A stretch of DNA of 64,000 bases from Cupriavidus pauculus (GTDB taxonomy: Bacteria; Pseudomonadota; Gammaproteobacteria; Burkholderiales; Burkholderiaceae): positions 62,001 through 126,000 of the forward strand of contig NZ_CP044067.1 of NCBI RefSeq assembly GCF_008693385.1, read 5' to 3'. The notes under the pieces were generated by a model, which saw nothing but the letters and a program-made list of their open reading frames with translations, made no database searches and was not told where the DNA came from. Below are positions 41,847 through 52,899 of this stretch, piece by piece (position 1 is the first letter of the stretch; every line of letters begins with the position of its first letter). Both the position numbers and the translations under genes were made by a program.

Positions 41847-42530
41847 TTACGGTGCGGAGCGATAGAGCGGCTGCAGCGCGGAAAGCGCCGAGCCCATGCT
41901 CACCGCTTCCAGCGCGGTGCCGTACGCATTGCGCGTGCCGAGTCCCGACGCGGCAAACGGCGCGCCCGTCTGCACGGATTGGCGCAGGCTGTCGGGAGGA
42001 AAACGAACGATGGTGCCGTCGCCGAGGATGACACCGTTGGTTTCGCCGCGCCGCCCGCTCAGCACCATCAGCACACGTCCTTCGGCCTGCAGCGGCTCCA
42101 GTCGCTGCGCCCGCAGGTGCGGCGGCAGGGGGCGGCCCTCTCCCAGCGGCGGCGGCTGGTCGTACAAGGTGCGGCCCGTGGCCGTCTGGACGATGGCATC
42201 GGCCCGGATCGTGCCTGCCGCCTCCGGCCGGCCGATGATGCGGACGGTGTCCCCGACCTTGACGAGGGACGTCAGCGATGCGGACAGGTGAGGCGGAAAC
42301 CTGGCGATGGTACCGTCGCCCAGTCGCAAGCCGTCGACTTCACCGTATGGGTTGATGAGCATCTGCCGAACCTGGCCCTCCAACGGGTATCCACCGATCG
42401 ATACGGGAGATGCCGGCCCCGGAACCGGCGGCGCCGGCGCGTCGGCGGGGTCGGGCGGCATAGCCATTGCACTTGCGCCGCAGAGACCGAAGGCAAGGAC
42501 TGTGGAGATGGCGATCGTGTGCTGGGACAT
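41847..42530 (-). CDS. secreted protein with two GDGTIxRFPP repeats, sigma-54 controlled
   Basis: 227 residues with a signal peptide (to ASAMA) and a Pro-rich leader. The mature part has two copies of one small fold: VDGLRLGDGTIARFPPHL near residue 68 and TNGVILGDGTIVRFPPDSL near residue 167, each beside a strand-rich segment (VKVGDTVRIIGRPEAAGT; GAPFAASGLGT). This suggests two OB-like or SH3-like barrels. No known family is recognised. It has AGGAG ahead of ATG 42530 and a clear sigma-54 promoter 37 bp upstream, with regulator gene next door, so expression answers the two-component system. Confidence 0.75.
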   Translation of the reverse strand: MSQHTIAISTVLAFGLCGASAMAMPPDPADAPAPPVPGPASPVSIGGYPLEGQVRQMLINPYGEVDGLRLGDGTIARFPPHLSASLTSLVKVGDTVRIIGRPEAAGTIRADAIVQTATGRTLYDQPPPLGEGRPLPPHLRAQRLEPLQAEGRVLMVLSGRRGETNGVILGDGTIVRFPPDSLRQSVQTGAPFAASGLGTRNAYGTALEAVSMGSALSALQPLYRSAP

Positions 42531-42566
42531 GGGAGGCTCCTCGTGGTTGGGATGCCTCCATGGGGC

Positions 42567-42580
42567 GCAAGGACCGTGCC
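42567..42580 (-). promoter_or_regulatory. sigma-54 promoter (-24/-12) for the 41847-42530 gene
   Basis: On the minus strand the sequence reads GGCAC-GGTCC-TTGC, a perfect match to the GGCAC-N5-TTGC core of the RpoN consensus. Transcription should begin about 25 bp before the ATG at 42530. The adjacent regulator has the GAFTGA motif that contacts sigma-54. Confidence 0.8.
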
Positions 42581-42631
42581 GCGATCTAACTCGCGTGAAA
42601 TCAATGGGTTACGTTTCCGCCCCCGGTGGGA

Positions 42632-42690
42632 CTGTCCGCCGCCGGGACAGCCATCTGTCACAGATTCGGACACCTGCGTGGACACCTGCG
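42632..42690. promoter_or_regulatory. candidate upstream activator sites of the NtrC-type regulator
   Basis: Three symmetric or repeated elements lie 50-125 bp upstream of the sigma-54 promoter: CTGTCC-N7-GGACAG (42632-42650), the palindrome ATCTGTCACAGAT (42653-42665), and two adjoining 12-mers ending GGACACCTGCG (42667-42678 and 42679-42690). This is where an NtrC-type activator would bind. Confidence 0.5.
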
Positions 42691-42700
42691 CGCGGAACGT

Positions 42701-44019
<1,319 letters not shown>

Positions 44020-44035
<16 letters not shown>

Positions 44036-45414
44036 GGGAGCTCCATCTCGATGCGTGTTCCCTGCGGCGAGTCCGCAAGATAGATACGTCCATCATGACC
44101 CTGAACGATCTCGCGGACGAGCGCCAGGCCCAGTCCCGTGCCTCCCGCACGGCCGGTAGCGAACGGTTCGAACAGCGTGTCTCGCAGGTCGGCGGCAATG
44201 CCAACGCCATCGTCGGCCACCCACATGAGCAAGGTGCCGCGACTCGTGCGACGTGCGCCCAGTTCGATCTCGCCGTCCTGTCCCGTATGCGCGAGGGCAT
44301 TGAGTACCAGGTTGTCGAACACGCGCACCATCTGCGTCGGGTCGAACAGCGCGAGGCCATTGGCGGCCGAGGCAAGCGCCGGGTCGATGACCAGCCCGAT
44401 GCGTATCCCTCGCGCATGGGCCGCGTCGGCATGGGCGCTGCGGCGTGCCTCCAGCCAGGCGGCCAGGTCGACGCTCTCGCGCTCGACACGAAACGGCTGC
44501 GTCAGGGCCAGCAGGCTCGATACCAGTGTTTCGAGGCGAGCCGTCTGCGTCAGTACCGATTCGAGCGCACCATTGACCCGCGCTTCGCGCAGCTTGGCTG
44601 GCGCGGCCATCGCGTTCTCGGCTTTCATGCGCATCGTGCCCAGAGGGTTACGAATCTCGTGCGCAAGCCCCGCGGAAACACGTCCAAGGGTGGCGAGCCG
44701 TTCCGCCTGCGCAAGCTGGGTTCGCAGCTGGACGGCCTGGCGCTGCCACCGGGAGATGACCCACCCGAGCCACGCGCCGGAAACGATGACGAGCGCCAGC
44801 AGCAGGCTGACCGCGAGCATCAGGATATTGAGCGTTTCCGCGGCAAACAGCGGTACGCGCACCAGCGTCCAGGCGATCAGCCGGCGATCGCCGGCTTCCA
44901 CCGGACAGGCGGCGAACGCGACGGCTTCACGCAAGCCGGGACGGACGTCGGTCACGAGGCCCGAAGCGTCCTGCGCGCGCTGCGCCATGGAGGCAATGCG
45001 GTCGAGTTCGGCGCTGGGTGGATCTCGCTTGATGCCGGTGCCGTCGTAGGTCGGAAACGCATACGCGACCACGCCCGCGCTCTCGCGCCAGAAGCCGCCC
45101 TCCACGCCGGGCTGGTCGCGCAGTGCGAGATCGAGAATGGCCTGCGCCGCGGCGGGAGTCAGCACATCGGGGGCACCGGCCGTTGCGGAAGGCTGGCGGT
45201 AAAGGCGCGCGGTGCCCGCCTGCAGTGCCTGGCAACTGGTCGCCGTGACCTGCCGCGCATGCGCGATCTGGCGACCCGCGCCCTGGCGGCTCAATAACAG
45301 CAGCAGCCCTCCCAGCACGAGGGCCGCCGCCGAAATGGAGAGCCACAGGATCAGCAGGTCGCGTCTGACGACCGGCTCCAGCGAGAGACCGGGTTTTCGT
45401 TTGATATCGAACAC
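44020..45414 (-). CDS. membrane sensor histidine kinase (NtrB/ZraS-like)
   Basis: 464 residues: two membrane helices ([20 protein letters not shown] and [20 protein letters not shown]) bracket a periplasmic sensor of about 145 residues. The kinase core has H252 in [24 protein letters not shown] as N box and GVGIAADL and [12 protein letters not shown] as G boxes. The single-pass-in, single-pass-out layout suits sensing of an envelope signal. GTG 45414 is the start I use and has no obvious ribosome site. Its 3' end overlaps the regulator gene by 16 bp. Signal unknown. Confidence 0.88.
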
Positions 45415-45475
45415 CGATGGCGTGCAAGCGTTGAACGTTGTTGGCGTTCGATTGTAACCATTCGGTTGGGTCCGG

Positions 45476-45802
45476 TCAGTGGAACGGCACCCACATCATC
45501 TTGACCTCGACGTTGAGCAACCCCGACTTGACGGTCGGATCGTCGTTCGCGATGCGTGTGGCTTCCGCCAGGTCCTTCGCCTTGAAGATCGTCATGCCGC
45601 CGTCGTCGAGCACGCCCGACAGGCCGCCAGCCTCTTTCATGAACGGGCCGCTCAATACGGTCAGGCCGCGATCGTGCATCTCGATCATATAGGCCACATG
45701 CACGCCGAACTCTGGCTGCTCGTTGTACTTCACGCCCGGTACCCACTTGGGGCCGGGTGTCTGGAATGCGACAAAGTAATGGGGGCCGTTTTCGTCAACC
45801 AT
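45476..45802 (-). CDS. YciI-family protein
   Basis: 108 residues of the YCII fold: HYFVAFQTPGPKWVPG, an H in GVHVAYMIEMHDRGLTVLSGP, and FKAKDLAEATRIANDDPTVK. YCII proteins are ferredoxin-like dimers with a conserved His-Asp pair; one subgroup acts as a chloromuconolactone-type dehalogenase, most are unassigned. GGAGCGGAAA precedes ATG 45802. It is monocistronic, with a 146-bp gap to the LysR gene. Confidence 0.82.
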   Translation of the reverse strand: MVDENGPHYFVAFQTPGPKWVPGVKYNEQPEFGVHVAYMIEMHDRGLTVLSGPFMKEAGGLSGVLDDGGMTIFKAKDLAEATRIANDDPTVKSGLLNVEVKMMWVPFH

Positions 45803-45948
45803 TTTCCGCTCCTTGCGGTGTCATCGTTGGAGCAAACATCGTTGGAGCAAAGATAGGCGCGCGGCGGGCCGGCCGGTAGAGGGCCCCGGGGCATAGCACG
45901 TATGCCCGCGAAGAATGGTCTGTCGAATGCGGTCTAGCGAATGGCGGT

Positions 45949-46854
45949 CTAGCGAATGGCGAGCAACGGGTCTGCCGCGAACGTCTCGGCGAGGAAGTCG
46001 ATGAGCACGCGCGTGCGGGTCGGCAGCCGGCGGCTGCCGGGCCATACGGCGCTGATCGGAAAGGGGGCGGGGCGAAAGTCTTCCAGGAGCGGGACCAGCC
46101 GGCCTGCCTCGATATCGCGGGCATAGAGCCAGCCCGCGTTATGGCCGATGCCGAGGCCGGCCAGGACCGCGCCGCGTACGTACTCGGCGTCATTGCTGCG
46201 TACCGGTCCCGCGGGCACATGTTCGGTCGTGCCATGCGGGGTGGCGAACGGCCACGGACGCGGTGCGTCGCGCGACATCATGGCGATGCACGCGTGGCTC
46301 GCCAGATCCTCGATGGACTGCGGCGTGCCCGCGCGTGCGAGATAGGCCGGCGATGCGACGGTCGCGTATTGCGTACTGCCGATGCGCCGCGCGATCTCGG
46401 TCGAGTCGGTGAGGGGCCCGATACGGATCGCGAGGTCGATACCGTTCTCGATAAGGTTGATATAGCGCTGTTCGACGCTGAACTCGACCGATACCTCGGG
46501 ATACCGTTCGAAGAACCGCGGCAGATGCGGCACGATCATCATGCGGCCGAATGCCGGCGACAGCGCGACGCGCACCACGCCGGATGGCGCTGCCTCGCCA
46601 CGGACGACGAGCGATTCGACCTCGTCCACGCGTTCGACGACATCGACGGCGCCTTCGTAGAAACTCTGCCCTGCCTCGGTGAGGCTGAGTCCGCGCGACG
46701 TCCGGTTCAGCAACTGCGCCCCCAGCCGCTCTTCGAGGCCCGCGACGATCTTGCTCGCGGTCGGCTGGCCGATGCCCGCGGCGCGCGCCGCCTTCGAGAA
46801 GTTGCCCGTCTCCACGACGCGGATGAACAGCCGCATGACATCGATCCGATCCAC
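45949..46854 (-). CDS. LysR-family regulator (CrgA-like)
   Basis: 301 residues from GTG 46854, which has GGGGAG at the right spacing. The winged helix is FSKAARAAGIGQPTASKIVA with GAQLLNRTSRGLSLTEAG, followed by a substrate-binding domain (VALSPAFGRMMIVPHLPRFF, LIENGIDLAIRIGPLTDST, GAVLAGLGIGHNAGWL). This is the typical CrgA/DmlR subgroup. It is divergent from the chemoreceptor gene across 173 bp, but no clear T-N11-A box stands out. Target unknown. Confidence 0.85.
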   Translation of the reverse strand: MDRIDVMRLFIRVVETGNFSKAARAAGIGQPTASKIVAGLEERLGAQLLNRTSRGLSLTEAGQSFYEGAVDVVERVDEVESLVVRGEAAPSGVVRVALSPAFGRMMIVPHLPRFFERYPEVSVEFSVEQRYINLIENGIDLAIRIGPLTDSTEIARRIGSTQYATVASPAYLARAGTPQSIEDLASHACIAMMSRDAPRPWPFATPHGTTEHVPAGPVRSNDAEYVRGAVLAGLGIGHNAGWLYARDIEAGRLVPLLEDFRPAPFPISAVWPGSRRLPTRTRVLIDFLAETFAADPLLAIR

Positions 46855-47027
46855 AGCAGGCTCCCCTTTCGCCGTCGCACTGGCGGCTACCTTAGCACCG
46901 AAGTGTCTCGTTGTGCCTATGAATGGTGCACCGCGATGAAAAGACTCAAGCAAACAGAAAACGCTCCGATATCCGGGGGAAACCCGTCACCCCAATTTCG
47001 TTTTCGTTCTTCTTGATCGCCCCCCAC

Positions 47028-48581
47028 ATGAATCGCCTGACCCTGCGTAAGAAACTCTGGATCCCTCTCGTGCTGGCCTGGCTCGGCCTGTTATTGCTGA
47101 CCGTCACGCATGCGTTCCAGACGCGGCAACTGCAACTGGCCGACCGTCGCGGCGAGCTCGCGAGTGTGGTCGATATGTCGATGTCGCTGATCCGCGACTA
47201 CGCCGAGCAGGCGCGGCAGGGCAAGATCAGCGAGGCCGATGCCAAGTCGCAGGCCACGGCACGTATCGCCGCGCAGCGCTATGGCAAGGATGGCTATATC
47301 ACCATCGTCGGGGCGGATTCGGCGGTGGTCATGCATCCGACCAATGCCAAGCTCAATGGCAAGAACATGCGCGATTTCAAGGATGCCAAGGGGTATCCGT
47401 TGTACGTGGAGATCGCCGCGCGTGGCGAGTCGTCCGAGGGAACGGGGTACCTGGAATACTGGTGGCCCAAGCCGGGCAGCGACGAACCCAGCCCCAAGAT
47501 CGGGTATGTGTCGCGCTTCAAGCCGTGGGGCTGGGATCTGATTGCCGGCACGTATATGGATGACATCGAATCCCAGTTCCGCAGTTCGCTGTATCAGTCG
47601 GTGGGGCTGCTCGTGCTGCTGGGCATCGCGATCTCGGTGGTGGCGACGCTCGTCATTCGCAGCATCCAGCGATCGGTCGGCGGTGAACCGCCGGTGGCGG
47701 CCGCGCTGGCATTGCGCATGGCGAGCGGCGACCTGACCGTGCGCGCGGAAACGCGTGCCGATGATCGCAGCAGCCTGATGTACGCGATCGGCCATATGCG
47801 CGACCAGCTCGCCGGCACCGTGGCCGGCATCCAGCAATCGGCCGATGCGATCAACGCGGCGGCGCAGCAGATTGCCGCGGGCAATACGGATCTGTCGAGC
47901 CGCACCGAACAGCAGGCCGCGTCGCTGCAGCAGACCGCCGCGAGCCTCGAGCAGATTACCGCCGCCGTGCGCCAGAGCGCGGACAACGCGGCCGAGGCGA
48001 GCCGGTACGTGGCGGACGCCGCGCAGATCGCGGAGCGCGGCGGTAGCGTGGCCAGCGAGGTGGTGGACAAGATGCGCGGCATCACCGCGAGCTCGCGCAA
48101 GATCAACGACATCATCGGCGTGATCGACGGTATTGCGTTCCAGACCAATATCCTTGCGCTCAACGCCGCGGTGGAAGCGGCGCGTGCGGGCGAGCAGGGC
48201 CGTGGTTTCGCGGTGGTGGCGGGCGAGGTGCGGAGCCTTGCGCAGCGCAGCGCGGGTGCGGCCAAGGAAATCAAGACGCTGATCCTCGAGTCGGTGAACG
48301 AGGTCGATAGCGGGTCGATGCTGGTGGAGCAGGCCGGCCAGACCATGGCCGAGATCGTTACCGCCGTGGGCCGCGTCACGGCCATCATGGATGGCATCGC
48401 CACGGCAACGGCGGAGCAGCGCACGGGCATCGAGGAGGTCAACCGCGCGGTGTCGCAGATGGACCAGATGACGCAGCAGAACGCGGCGCTCGTGGAAGAG
48501 GCCAGCGCCGCGGCGGCGTCGCTCGAGGATCAGGCGGGGGCACTGCATCATGCGGTGTCGGCGTTCCGCGTGGCGGCCTGA
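47028..48581 (+). CDS. methyl-accepting chemotaxis protein with single-Cache sensor
   Basis: 517 residues: membrane helix 1 (residues 10-27), a periplasmic Cache domain ([40 protein letters not shown]), helix 2 ([20 protein letters not shown]), a HAMP-like region, and the signalling tip [20 protein letters not shown] followed by [15 protein letters not shown]. The C-terminus ends at FRVAA without the CheR-binding pentapeptide. Cache receptors of this type sense small acids or amino acids. Start ATG 47028 is chosen at the first membrane helix. Confidence 0.88.
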   Translation: MNRLTLRKKLWIPLVLAWLGLLLLTVTHAFQTRQLQLADRRGELASVVDMSMSLIRDYAEQARQGKISEADAKSQATARIAAQRYGKDGYITIVGADSAVVMHPTNAKLNGKNMRDFKDAKGYPLYVEIAARGESSEGTGYLEYWWPKPGSDEPSPKIGYVSRFKPWGWDLIAGTYMDDIESQFRSSLYQSVGLLVLLGIAISVVATLVIRSIQRSVGGEPPVAAALALRMASGDLTVRAETRADDRSSLMYAIGHMRDQLAGTVAGIQQSADAINAAAQQIAAGNTDLSSRTEQQAASLQQTAASLEQITAAVRQSADNAAEASRYVADAAQIAERGGSVASEVVDKMRGITASSRKINDIIGVIDGIAFQTNILALNAAVEAARAGEQGRGFAVVAGEVRSLAQRSAGAAKEIKTLILESVNEVDSGSMLVEQAGQTMAEIVTAVGRVTAIMDGIATATAEQRTGIEEVNRAVSQMDQMTQQNAALVEEASAAAASLEDQAGALHHAVSAFRVAA

Positions 48582-48692
48582 TCCAACGCTCGTCGGACTG
48601 GCAGGAATAGGCAGGGATTCGGCAGATTCGGCATAGCCGGCGACGCCCGGGGACGCTATCGTGCAGTCTTGATGCCCCCTCAGGATTCCTGC

Positions 48693-49094
48693 ATGCTCGA
48701 CCACGTCTTTCTCACCGTCAGCGACATCGACCGCTCGATTCGCTTCTACGAAACGGTACTGCCGACCCTCGGCATCGCCGCCCGTCACGACTACGACGGC
48801 AAGGACGGCCCGCCCGGGCATCCGGACCTGAAGGGCTTCGGTGCCAACGGGCGGTTGTTCTTCTGGCTACGGCAGGGCCCGGCCGCACCGGGCGCCGCGC
48901 ACGTCGGCTTTATCGCGGACTCGGAAGCCGCAGTGAACACCGCCCACGCGGCGGCACTGGCGGCGGGCGCAACGGAGATCCATCCACCAGGCCCGCAACG
49001 GCACTACGACCCGCGCTATTACGCGGCACAGGTCAGGGACCCGGACGGGTACAGCCTCGAGTTCGTCTACAAGAGCTGGCAGCACGGGCATTGA
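48693..49094 (+). CDS. VOC (glyoxalase-fold) protein
   Basis: 133 residues with the VOC pattern LDHVFLTVSDIDRSIRFYE, then HVGFIADSEAAVNTAHAAAL and VRDPDGYSLEFVYK. The metal-ligand positions (H near the start, H in AHVGFI, E in SLEFV) are all kept, so it may be an active metalloenzyme of the lyase or dioxygenase-like group. I start at ATG 48693, where the fold begins; the ATG at 48672 adds an unlikely leader. It converges on the FMN-protein gene 8 bp away. Confidence 0.82.
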   Translation: MLDHVFLTVSDIDRSIRFYETVLPTLGIAARHDYDGKDGPPGHPDLKGFGANGRLFFWLRQGPAAPGAAHVGFIADSEAAVNTAHAAALAAGATEIHPPGPQRHYDPRYYAAQVRDPDGYSLEFVYKSWQHGH

Positions 49095-49102
49095 CCATGG
49101 CC

Positions 49103-49765
49103 TCAGGCTGGCGCTGTCCGCGCCGGCCCCCGATATTCGCGCGCGTAGTCCGGCGTCGCGATGCCCGGCTTCAGTCGTGGGCAGTCGCGGATCTCGCCTG
49201 GGACGATGTGTAGCGGTATGACGCCCGCCCACAAGTCCAGGTCGTAGTCGCCGTCCACTTCCTTCACACCGAGGTCGCGGACCTTGGCCGAGACTTCGTC
49301 GAGGGGGAAGCGCAGGATCAGCGTGGCGCCGATTTCGCTGGCCTTGTAGGGGCGGACACGGTGGCCCGGCAGGAACGACTCGATGACGGCGTCGAGGACC
49401 CCTGCCTTGTCCTCGCCTTCCACGACCTCGCCGTGGCCGTAGATCACCACCGAGCGATAGTCCACGCTGCAGCCGAAGCCCGATCGTCCCGCGACGATCG
49501 CATCGACGTGGGTCACCGTGATGCAGGCCGGCGCGCCCGCCGCCAGCGTCGTGAGCATGCGGTTCTGCGGGCTCCCGTGCAGGTAGACCGCATCGCCGAT
49601 GCGCACGATGGTGGTGGGCATCACGCGCGGCATGCCGTCCGCGACGAAACCGACGTGGCAGACCAGCGCTTCGTCGAGGATGGCGTGCACCAGCGCGCGA
49701 TCGTAGTGCCCACGTTCGGGCCGCCGGCGTATCCGGGTGTTCTCGGTGGGCGTGTAGCTGTCCAC
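49103..49765 (-). CDS. NimA/PNPOx-like FMN-binding protein
   Basis: 220 residues from GTG 49765 with GGGAG upstream. The fold is that of the pyridoxamine-phosphate-oxidase-like flavin-binding split barrel: RGHYDRALVHAILDEALVCH, then VADGMPRVMPTTIVRIGDAV, LHGSPQNRMLTT and SVVIYGHGEVVEGEDK. Proteins like this bind FMN or haem, and some reduce nitro groups; the real substrate is mostly unknown. It is the last gene of an operon behind the Ldh2-type dehydrogenase, with one base between stop and start. Confidence 0.82.
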   Translation of the reverse strand: MDSYTPTENTRIRRRPERGHYDRALVHAILDEALVCHVGFVADGMPRVMPTTIVRIGDAVYLHGSPQNRMLTTLAAGAPACITVTHVDAIVAGRSGFGCSVDYRSVVIYGHGEVVEGEDKAGVLDAVIESFLPGHRVRPYKASEIGATLILRFPLDEVSAKVRDLGVKEVDGDYDLDLWAGVIPLHIVPGEIRDCPRLKPGIATPDYAREYRGPARTAPA

Positions 49766-49766
49766 G

Positions 49767-50861
49767 TCAGGCTCCCTGCGCCGCCAGCGCGGCGCGCAGC
49801 GCGTCGTCGCCTTCATATGCGTTGCGCTTGCCCGTGTACGTGCCCGTGCTCAGTTCCTGTAGCGTTTCGTACAACGATGCCGGTACCGTGACGCCGTGTT
49901 GCACGGTGCGTTTGCGCGCCTCGTAACGGCGGTCCGACGGCAGCCGCGTGCCCGGTTGTTCGAGGATCTTCGAGAACAACTGCTCGCCATGCGCGAGTTG
50001 CGCGGCGCGATCGCCGTTGGCCATGCACCGCACGGGATCGATCGCAATGATCAGCTCGCCACCGCACGGCGCGCCGGTATTGGCCACGTCCTTCTCCCCG
50101 GCCTCGTAGCTCAGCAGATCGCCGACGAGCGGCCCCGCAAGCAGTTCCACCATCATGGCAATGGCCGCGCCCTTGACGCCGCCGAATGGCAGTTGCGCGC
50201 CCGCGAGCGCCGTCGCCGGATCGATCGTCGGTTGCCCATCGGGCCCCACGGCCCAGCCTTCCTCGAGTTGCCGGCCATCGCGCAGGCGCACCTGAATCTC
50301 GCCGCGCGCGCTCGCGCTCGATGCCTGATCGAACACTACGGGCGGATGATTGGCGCGCGGCCAGGCGAACGCCATCGGGTTGGTGCCATACAGCGGCCGG
50401 GTGCCGCCGGCCGGCGCGACATACGGGCTGGCCGCGACGAACGCAAAGGCCACCAGACCCCGCTCGCCAAGACGCTCCACCTCGGGCCACAACGCCGCCA
50501 CGTTGAGCGCATTGTTGACGGCCATCGCCGCGATGCCGGTCTCGCTCGCCAGTTTGGCCAGCGGGGCATCGGCGACCTCGAGCGCGAGCGGAGAGAACCC
50601 ATAGTGCGCATCGACCTTGAGCACGCCCGGTGCGAGCACGGACAGCGTGGGCTCCGCATCGCCCGATGCCTGGCCCGCGCGCAACGCGTTCACGTAGAAC
50701 GGAATGCGGAACAGGCCATGATGGCGGCACTCGTCGCGTTCGGCGGCGGTGACGGTGTTGGCGATGGCCTGCGCGTGCCGCGCGCCGAACCCCTGCGCCT
50801 GCAGCAGGCGTTTGGCGAGGGCATGGACGTCGTCGAGCGTCATCGTGATGGCGTGAGGCAT
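49767..50861 (-). CDS. malate/L-lactate dehydrogenase (Ldh2/DpkA-type) family oxidoreductase
   Basis: 364 residues: DDVHALAKRLLQAQGF at the start, CRHHGLFRIPFYVNALRAGQ, the active-site part YGFSPLALEVADAPLAKLA, LYGTNPMAFAWPR and PFGGVKGAAIAMMVELLAGPL. This Ldh2 family uses NAD(P)H on 2-oxo acids or cyclic imines such as Delta1-piperideine-2-carboxylate and Delta1-pyrroline-2-carboxylate. In an operon with an amino-acid-type receptor and under an XRE-cupin regulator, an amino acid or imino acid role is likely. ATG 50861 has AGGAGACCCC ahead. Confidence 0.85.
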   Translation of the reverse strand: MPHAITMTLDDVHALAKRLLQAQGFGARHAQAIANTVTAAERDECRHHGLFRIPFYVNALRAGQASGDAEPTLSVLAPGVLKVDAHYGFSPLALEVADAPLAKLASETGIAAMAVNNALNVAALWPEVERLGERGLVAFAFVAASPYVAPAGGTRPLYGTNPMAFAWPRANHPPVVFDQASSASARGEIQVRLRDGRQLEEGWAVGPDGQPTIDPATALAGAQLPFGGVKGAAIAMMVELLAGPLVGDLLSYEAGEKDVANTGAPCGGELIIAIDPVRCMANGDRAAQLAHGEQLFSKILEQPGTRLPSDRRYEARKRTVQHGVTVPASLYETLQELSTGTYTGKRNAYEGDDALRAALAAQGA

Positions 50862-50901
50862 AAGGGGTCTCCTGTGGGTGTCGATAAGGGCGGGGGCGTA
50901 C

Positions 50902-52113
50902 TTACTTGCGCACGAGCGGGCAGGCGCTGGCCGCAAGCGGCTGAAACGCTTCGTTGGCGGGAACCGTGTCGAGGATGCGGTAGTAATCCCACGCGGCCCT
51001 GGACTCGGCGGGTTTCTTGACCTCGACGAGGTACATGTCGTGCATGACCTGACCGTCTTCGCGAATCCAGCCGTTCTCCGTGTACATGTCCTTGACCGGC
51101 ATCTGGCGCATCTTTGCCATCACGGCCGTGGCGTCATCGGTCCCGGCGGCCTCGACGCCCTTGAGGTAATGGCGCACCGCGGAGTAGACGCCGGCCTGCG
51201 TCATCGTGGGCATGGCCTTGCGCCGCTCGTAGAACTTGCGCGACCACGCGCGCGTGGCGTCGTTGCGGTCCCAGTAGAACGCGGTCAGGAACTGCAGGCC
51301 CTGCGCGCTCTTGAGCCCCATGCTGTGGACGTCCGTGATGAACACGGCGGGCGCGGCGAGCGATTGCTTGCGCGTGACGCCGAATTCCGCGGCCTGCTTG
51401 ACGGTGGAGGCCATGTCGCTGCCCGCGCTGGCGGACACGATGACCTTCGCGCCGGAGCTTTGCGCCTGCAGCAGATACGAACTGAGGTCGGGCGAGTTCA
51501 GCGGGAATTTCACTTCGCCGAGCATCTTGCCGCCCGACTCGAGCACGGTCTTGCGGATATCGGCGGCGAATGCGTGGCCGAACGCGTAATCGACCGTCAT
51601 CAGATACCACGAGTCGTAGCCGCGCTTCGACAGCAGCTTGGCCAGTCCATGACCATTGCTGTAGCTGTTGTAGACCCATTGCGTCGAGTACGGCGAGCAT
51701 GACTTGCCCGTGAACTCGCTCGATGCGGCCGCGACGAGCGTGATTTTCTTGCGCTCGGCCGCAAGGCCCTGCACGGCCAGGCCGACGCTCGAGTTCGAGA
51801 AATCGGCGATGACATCGACCCCTTCGCGATCGAACCACTGGCGCGCCTTCGTGGCGCCGACGTCCGCCTTGTTCTGGTGGTCGCCGGCGACGATCTCGAT
51901 GCGGCTGCCCGCGACCTTGCCGCCAAACTCCTCTATGGCCAGCCGCGCCGCCTCGACCGAGCCCTGGCCGGACAGATCCGAGTACGGGCCCGACTGATCG
52001 TTGAGGATGCCGATCTTCACGACGTTGTCGGAGATCTGTGCGTGGGTGGCGAAGGGCGCGAGCAGTGATGCGCTGAGCGCGAGGGGTCCGATGGCAGGGC
52101 GGATGGTGGGCAT
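50902..52113 (-). CDS. branched-chain amino acid-type ABC substrate-binding protein
   Basis: 403 residues with a signal peptide (to THA) and the LivK-type fold: VVKIGILNDQSGPYSDLSGQ, VEAARLAIEEFGGKVAGSRI, VDVIADFSNSSVGLAVQGLA and SWYLMTVDYAFGHAFAADIR. It binds an amino acid or aromatic acid in the periplasm. No LivHMGF genes are in the window, so it must use a distant permease. Start ATG 52113 has TTGGAGGCCCCC. First gene of the operon with Ldh2 and the FMN protein, divergent from the XRE-cupin gene. Confidence 0.88.
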   Translation of the reverse strand: MPTIRPAIGPLALSASLLAPFATHAQISDNVVKIGILNDQSGPYSDLSGQGSVEAARLAIEEFGGKVAGSRIEIVAGDHQNKADVGATKARQWFDREGVDVIADFSNSSVGLAVQGLAAERKKITLVAAASSEFTGKSCSPYSTQWVYNSYSNGHGLAKLLSKRGYDSWYLMTVDYAFGHAFAADIRKTVLESGGKMLGEVKFPLNSPDLSSYLLQAQSSGAKVIVSASAGSDMASTVKQAAEFGVTRKQSLAAPAVFITDVHSMGLKSAQGLQFLTAFYWDRNDATRAWSRKFYERRKAMPTMTQAGVYSAVRHYLKGVEAAGTDDATAVMAKMRQMPVKDMYTENGWIREDGQVMHDMYLVEVKKPAESRAAWDYYRILDTVPANEAFQPLAASACPLVRK

Positions 52114-52132
52114 GGGGGCCTCCAAGGTGAAT

Positions 52133-52170
52133 TTGCGTGAGACGCAAGTTGATTTGCATCGTACACAAAT
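52133..52170. promoter_or_regulatory. inverted repeats, candidate operator of the XRE-cupin regulator
   Basis: TTGCGT-GAG-ACGCAA (52133-52147) is a perfect dyad, and ATTTG-N9-CAAAT (52152-52156 and 52166-52170) a second one. Both lie between the receptor operon and the divergent XRE-cupin gene, close to the receptor start. Confidence 0.5.
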
Positions 52171-52299
52171 TTCATGGGAGGCAAAAGAATTATCTTGAGC
52201 GCACCATTTCGGCTCAAAATTTGCCCCACAGGCAATATCGCTCGCCGTTTCTGTGCATTCCGGATAAACTCGCGTGCACACAACCGACAACAACAGCCC

Positions 52300-52899
52300 A
52301 TGAACGTTGAGCAACGCGTCGAGGCGGTGTCCCGGCAACTCGGCATGCGCATTCGCGCGGCACGAAAGGCGCGCGCCATCACGCTCGATGGCCTGAGCGA
52401 ACAGACCGCGCTATCGGCAGGCTTCCTGTCGCGGCTCGAGCGCGGCGAGACGAATGCATCGATCTCCAACCTGATCGTGATTGCGGATCGGCTGGGCATT
52501 CCGTTGCGGGACTTCTTCGAAGGGCCGGGCCAGGAGCCCCAGCCCGAATTCGTGGTGAGCCGCGCGGCGGAGCGCAATGCCGCCGCGGCAATGGAAGGCA
52601 AGGGCTACACCTACCGCCTGACGAGCGGCGTGCTGGCCGACCAGCAGATGAGCGCGTTCGAACTCACGTACCTGCCCGGCGAAGCCATGCACCACGAGTC
52701 GTTGAGCCACAAGGGCGAAGAGGTCCTGTACCTGCTCGAGGGCGAACTCGAATTCGAGATCAACGGACAGGTGGCCGTGCTCGGCGCGGGAGACTGCGTC
52801 CACTTCAACTGCGAAAAGCCGCACCGCGGCCGCAATATCGGCAAGACGCCGGCGCGGCTGCTGATGGTCGTTACGCCGGTGGATTCGCTGGCGCCGTAG
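52300..52899 (+). CDS. XRE-family regulator with cupin sensor domain
   Basis: 199 residues: a helix-turn-helix of the lambda-repressor type (ITLDGLSEQTALSAGFLSRL, ASISNLIVIADRLGIPL) and a C-terminal cupin_2 barrel with HHESLSHKGEEVLYLLEGEL and HFNCEKPHRG. Such regulators sense small metabolites, often amino acids or polyamines. The start is ATG 52300, where the DNA-binding domain begins. It is divergent from the receptor operon, which it most likely controls, and its 3' end overlaps the GntR gene end by 29 bp. Confidence 0.87.
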   Translation: MNVEQRVEAVSRQLGMRIRAARKARAITLDGLSEQTALSAGFLSRLERGETNASISNLIVIADRLGIPLRDFFEGPGQEPQPEFVVSRAAERNAAAAMEGKGYTYRLTSGVLADQQMSAFELTYLPGEAMHHESLSHKGEEVLYLLEGELEFEINGQVAVLGAGDCVHFNCEKPHRGRNIGKTPARLLMVVTPVDSLAP

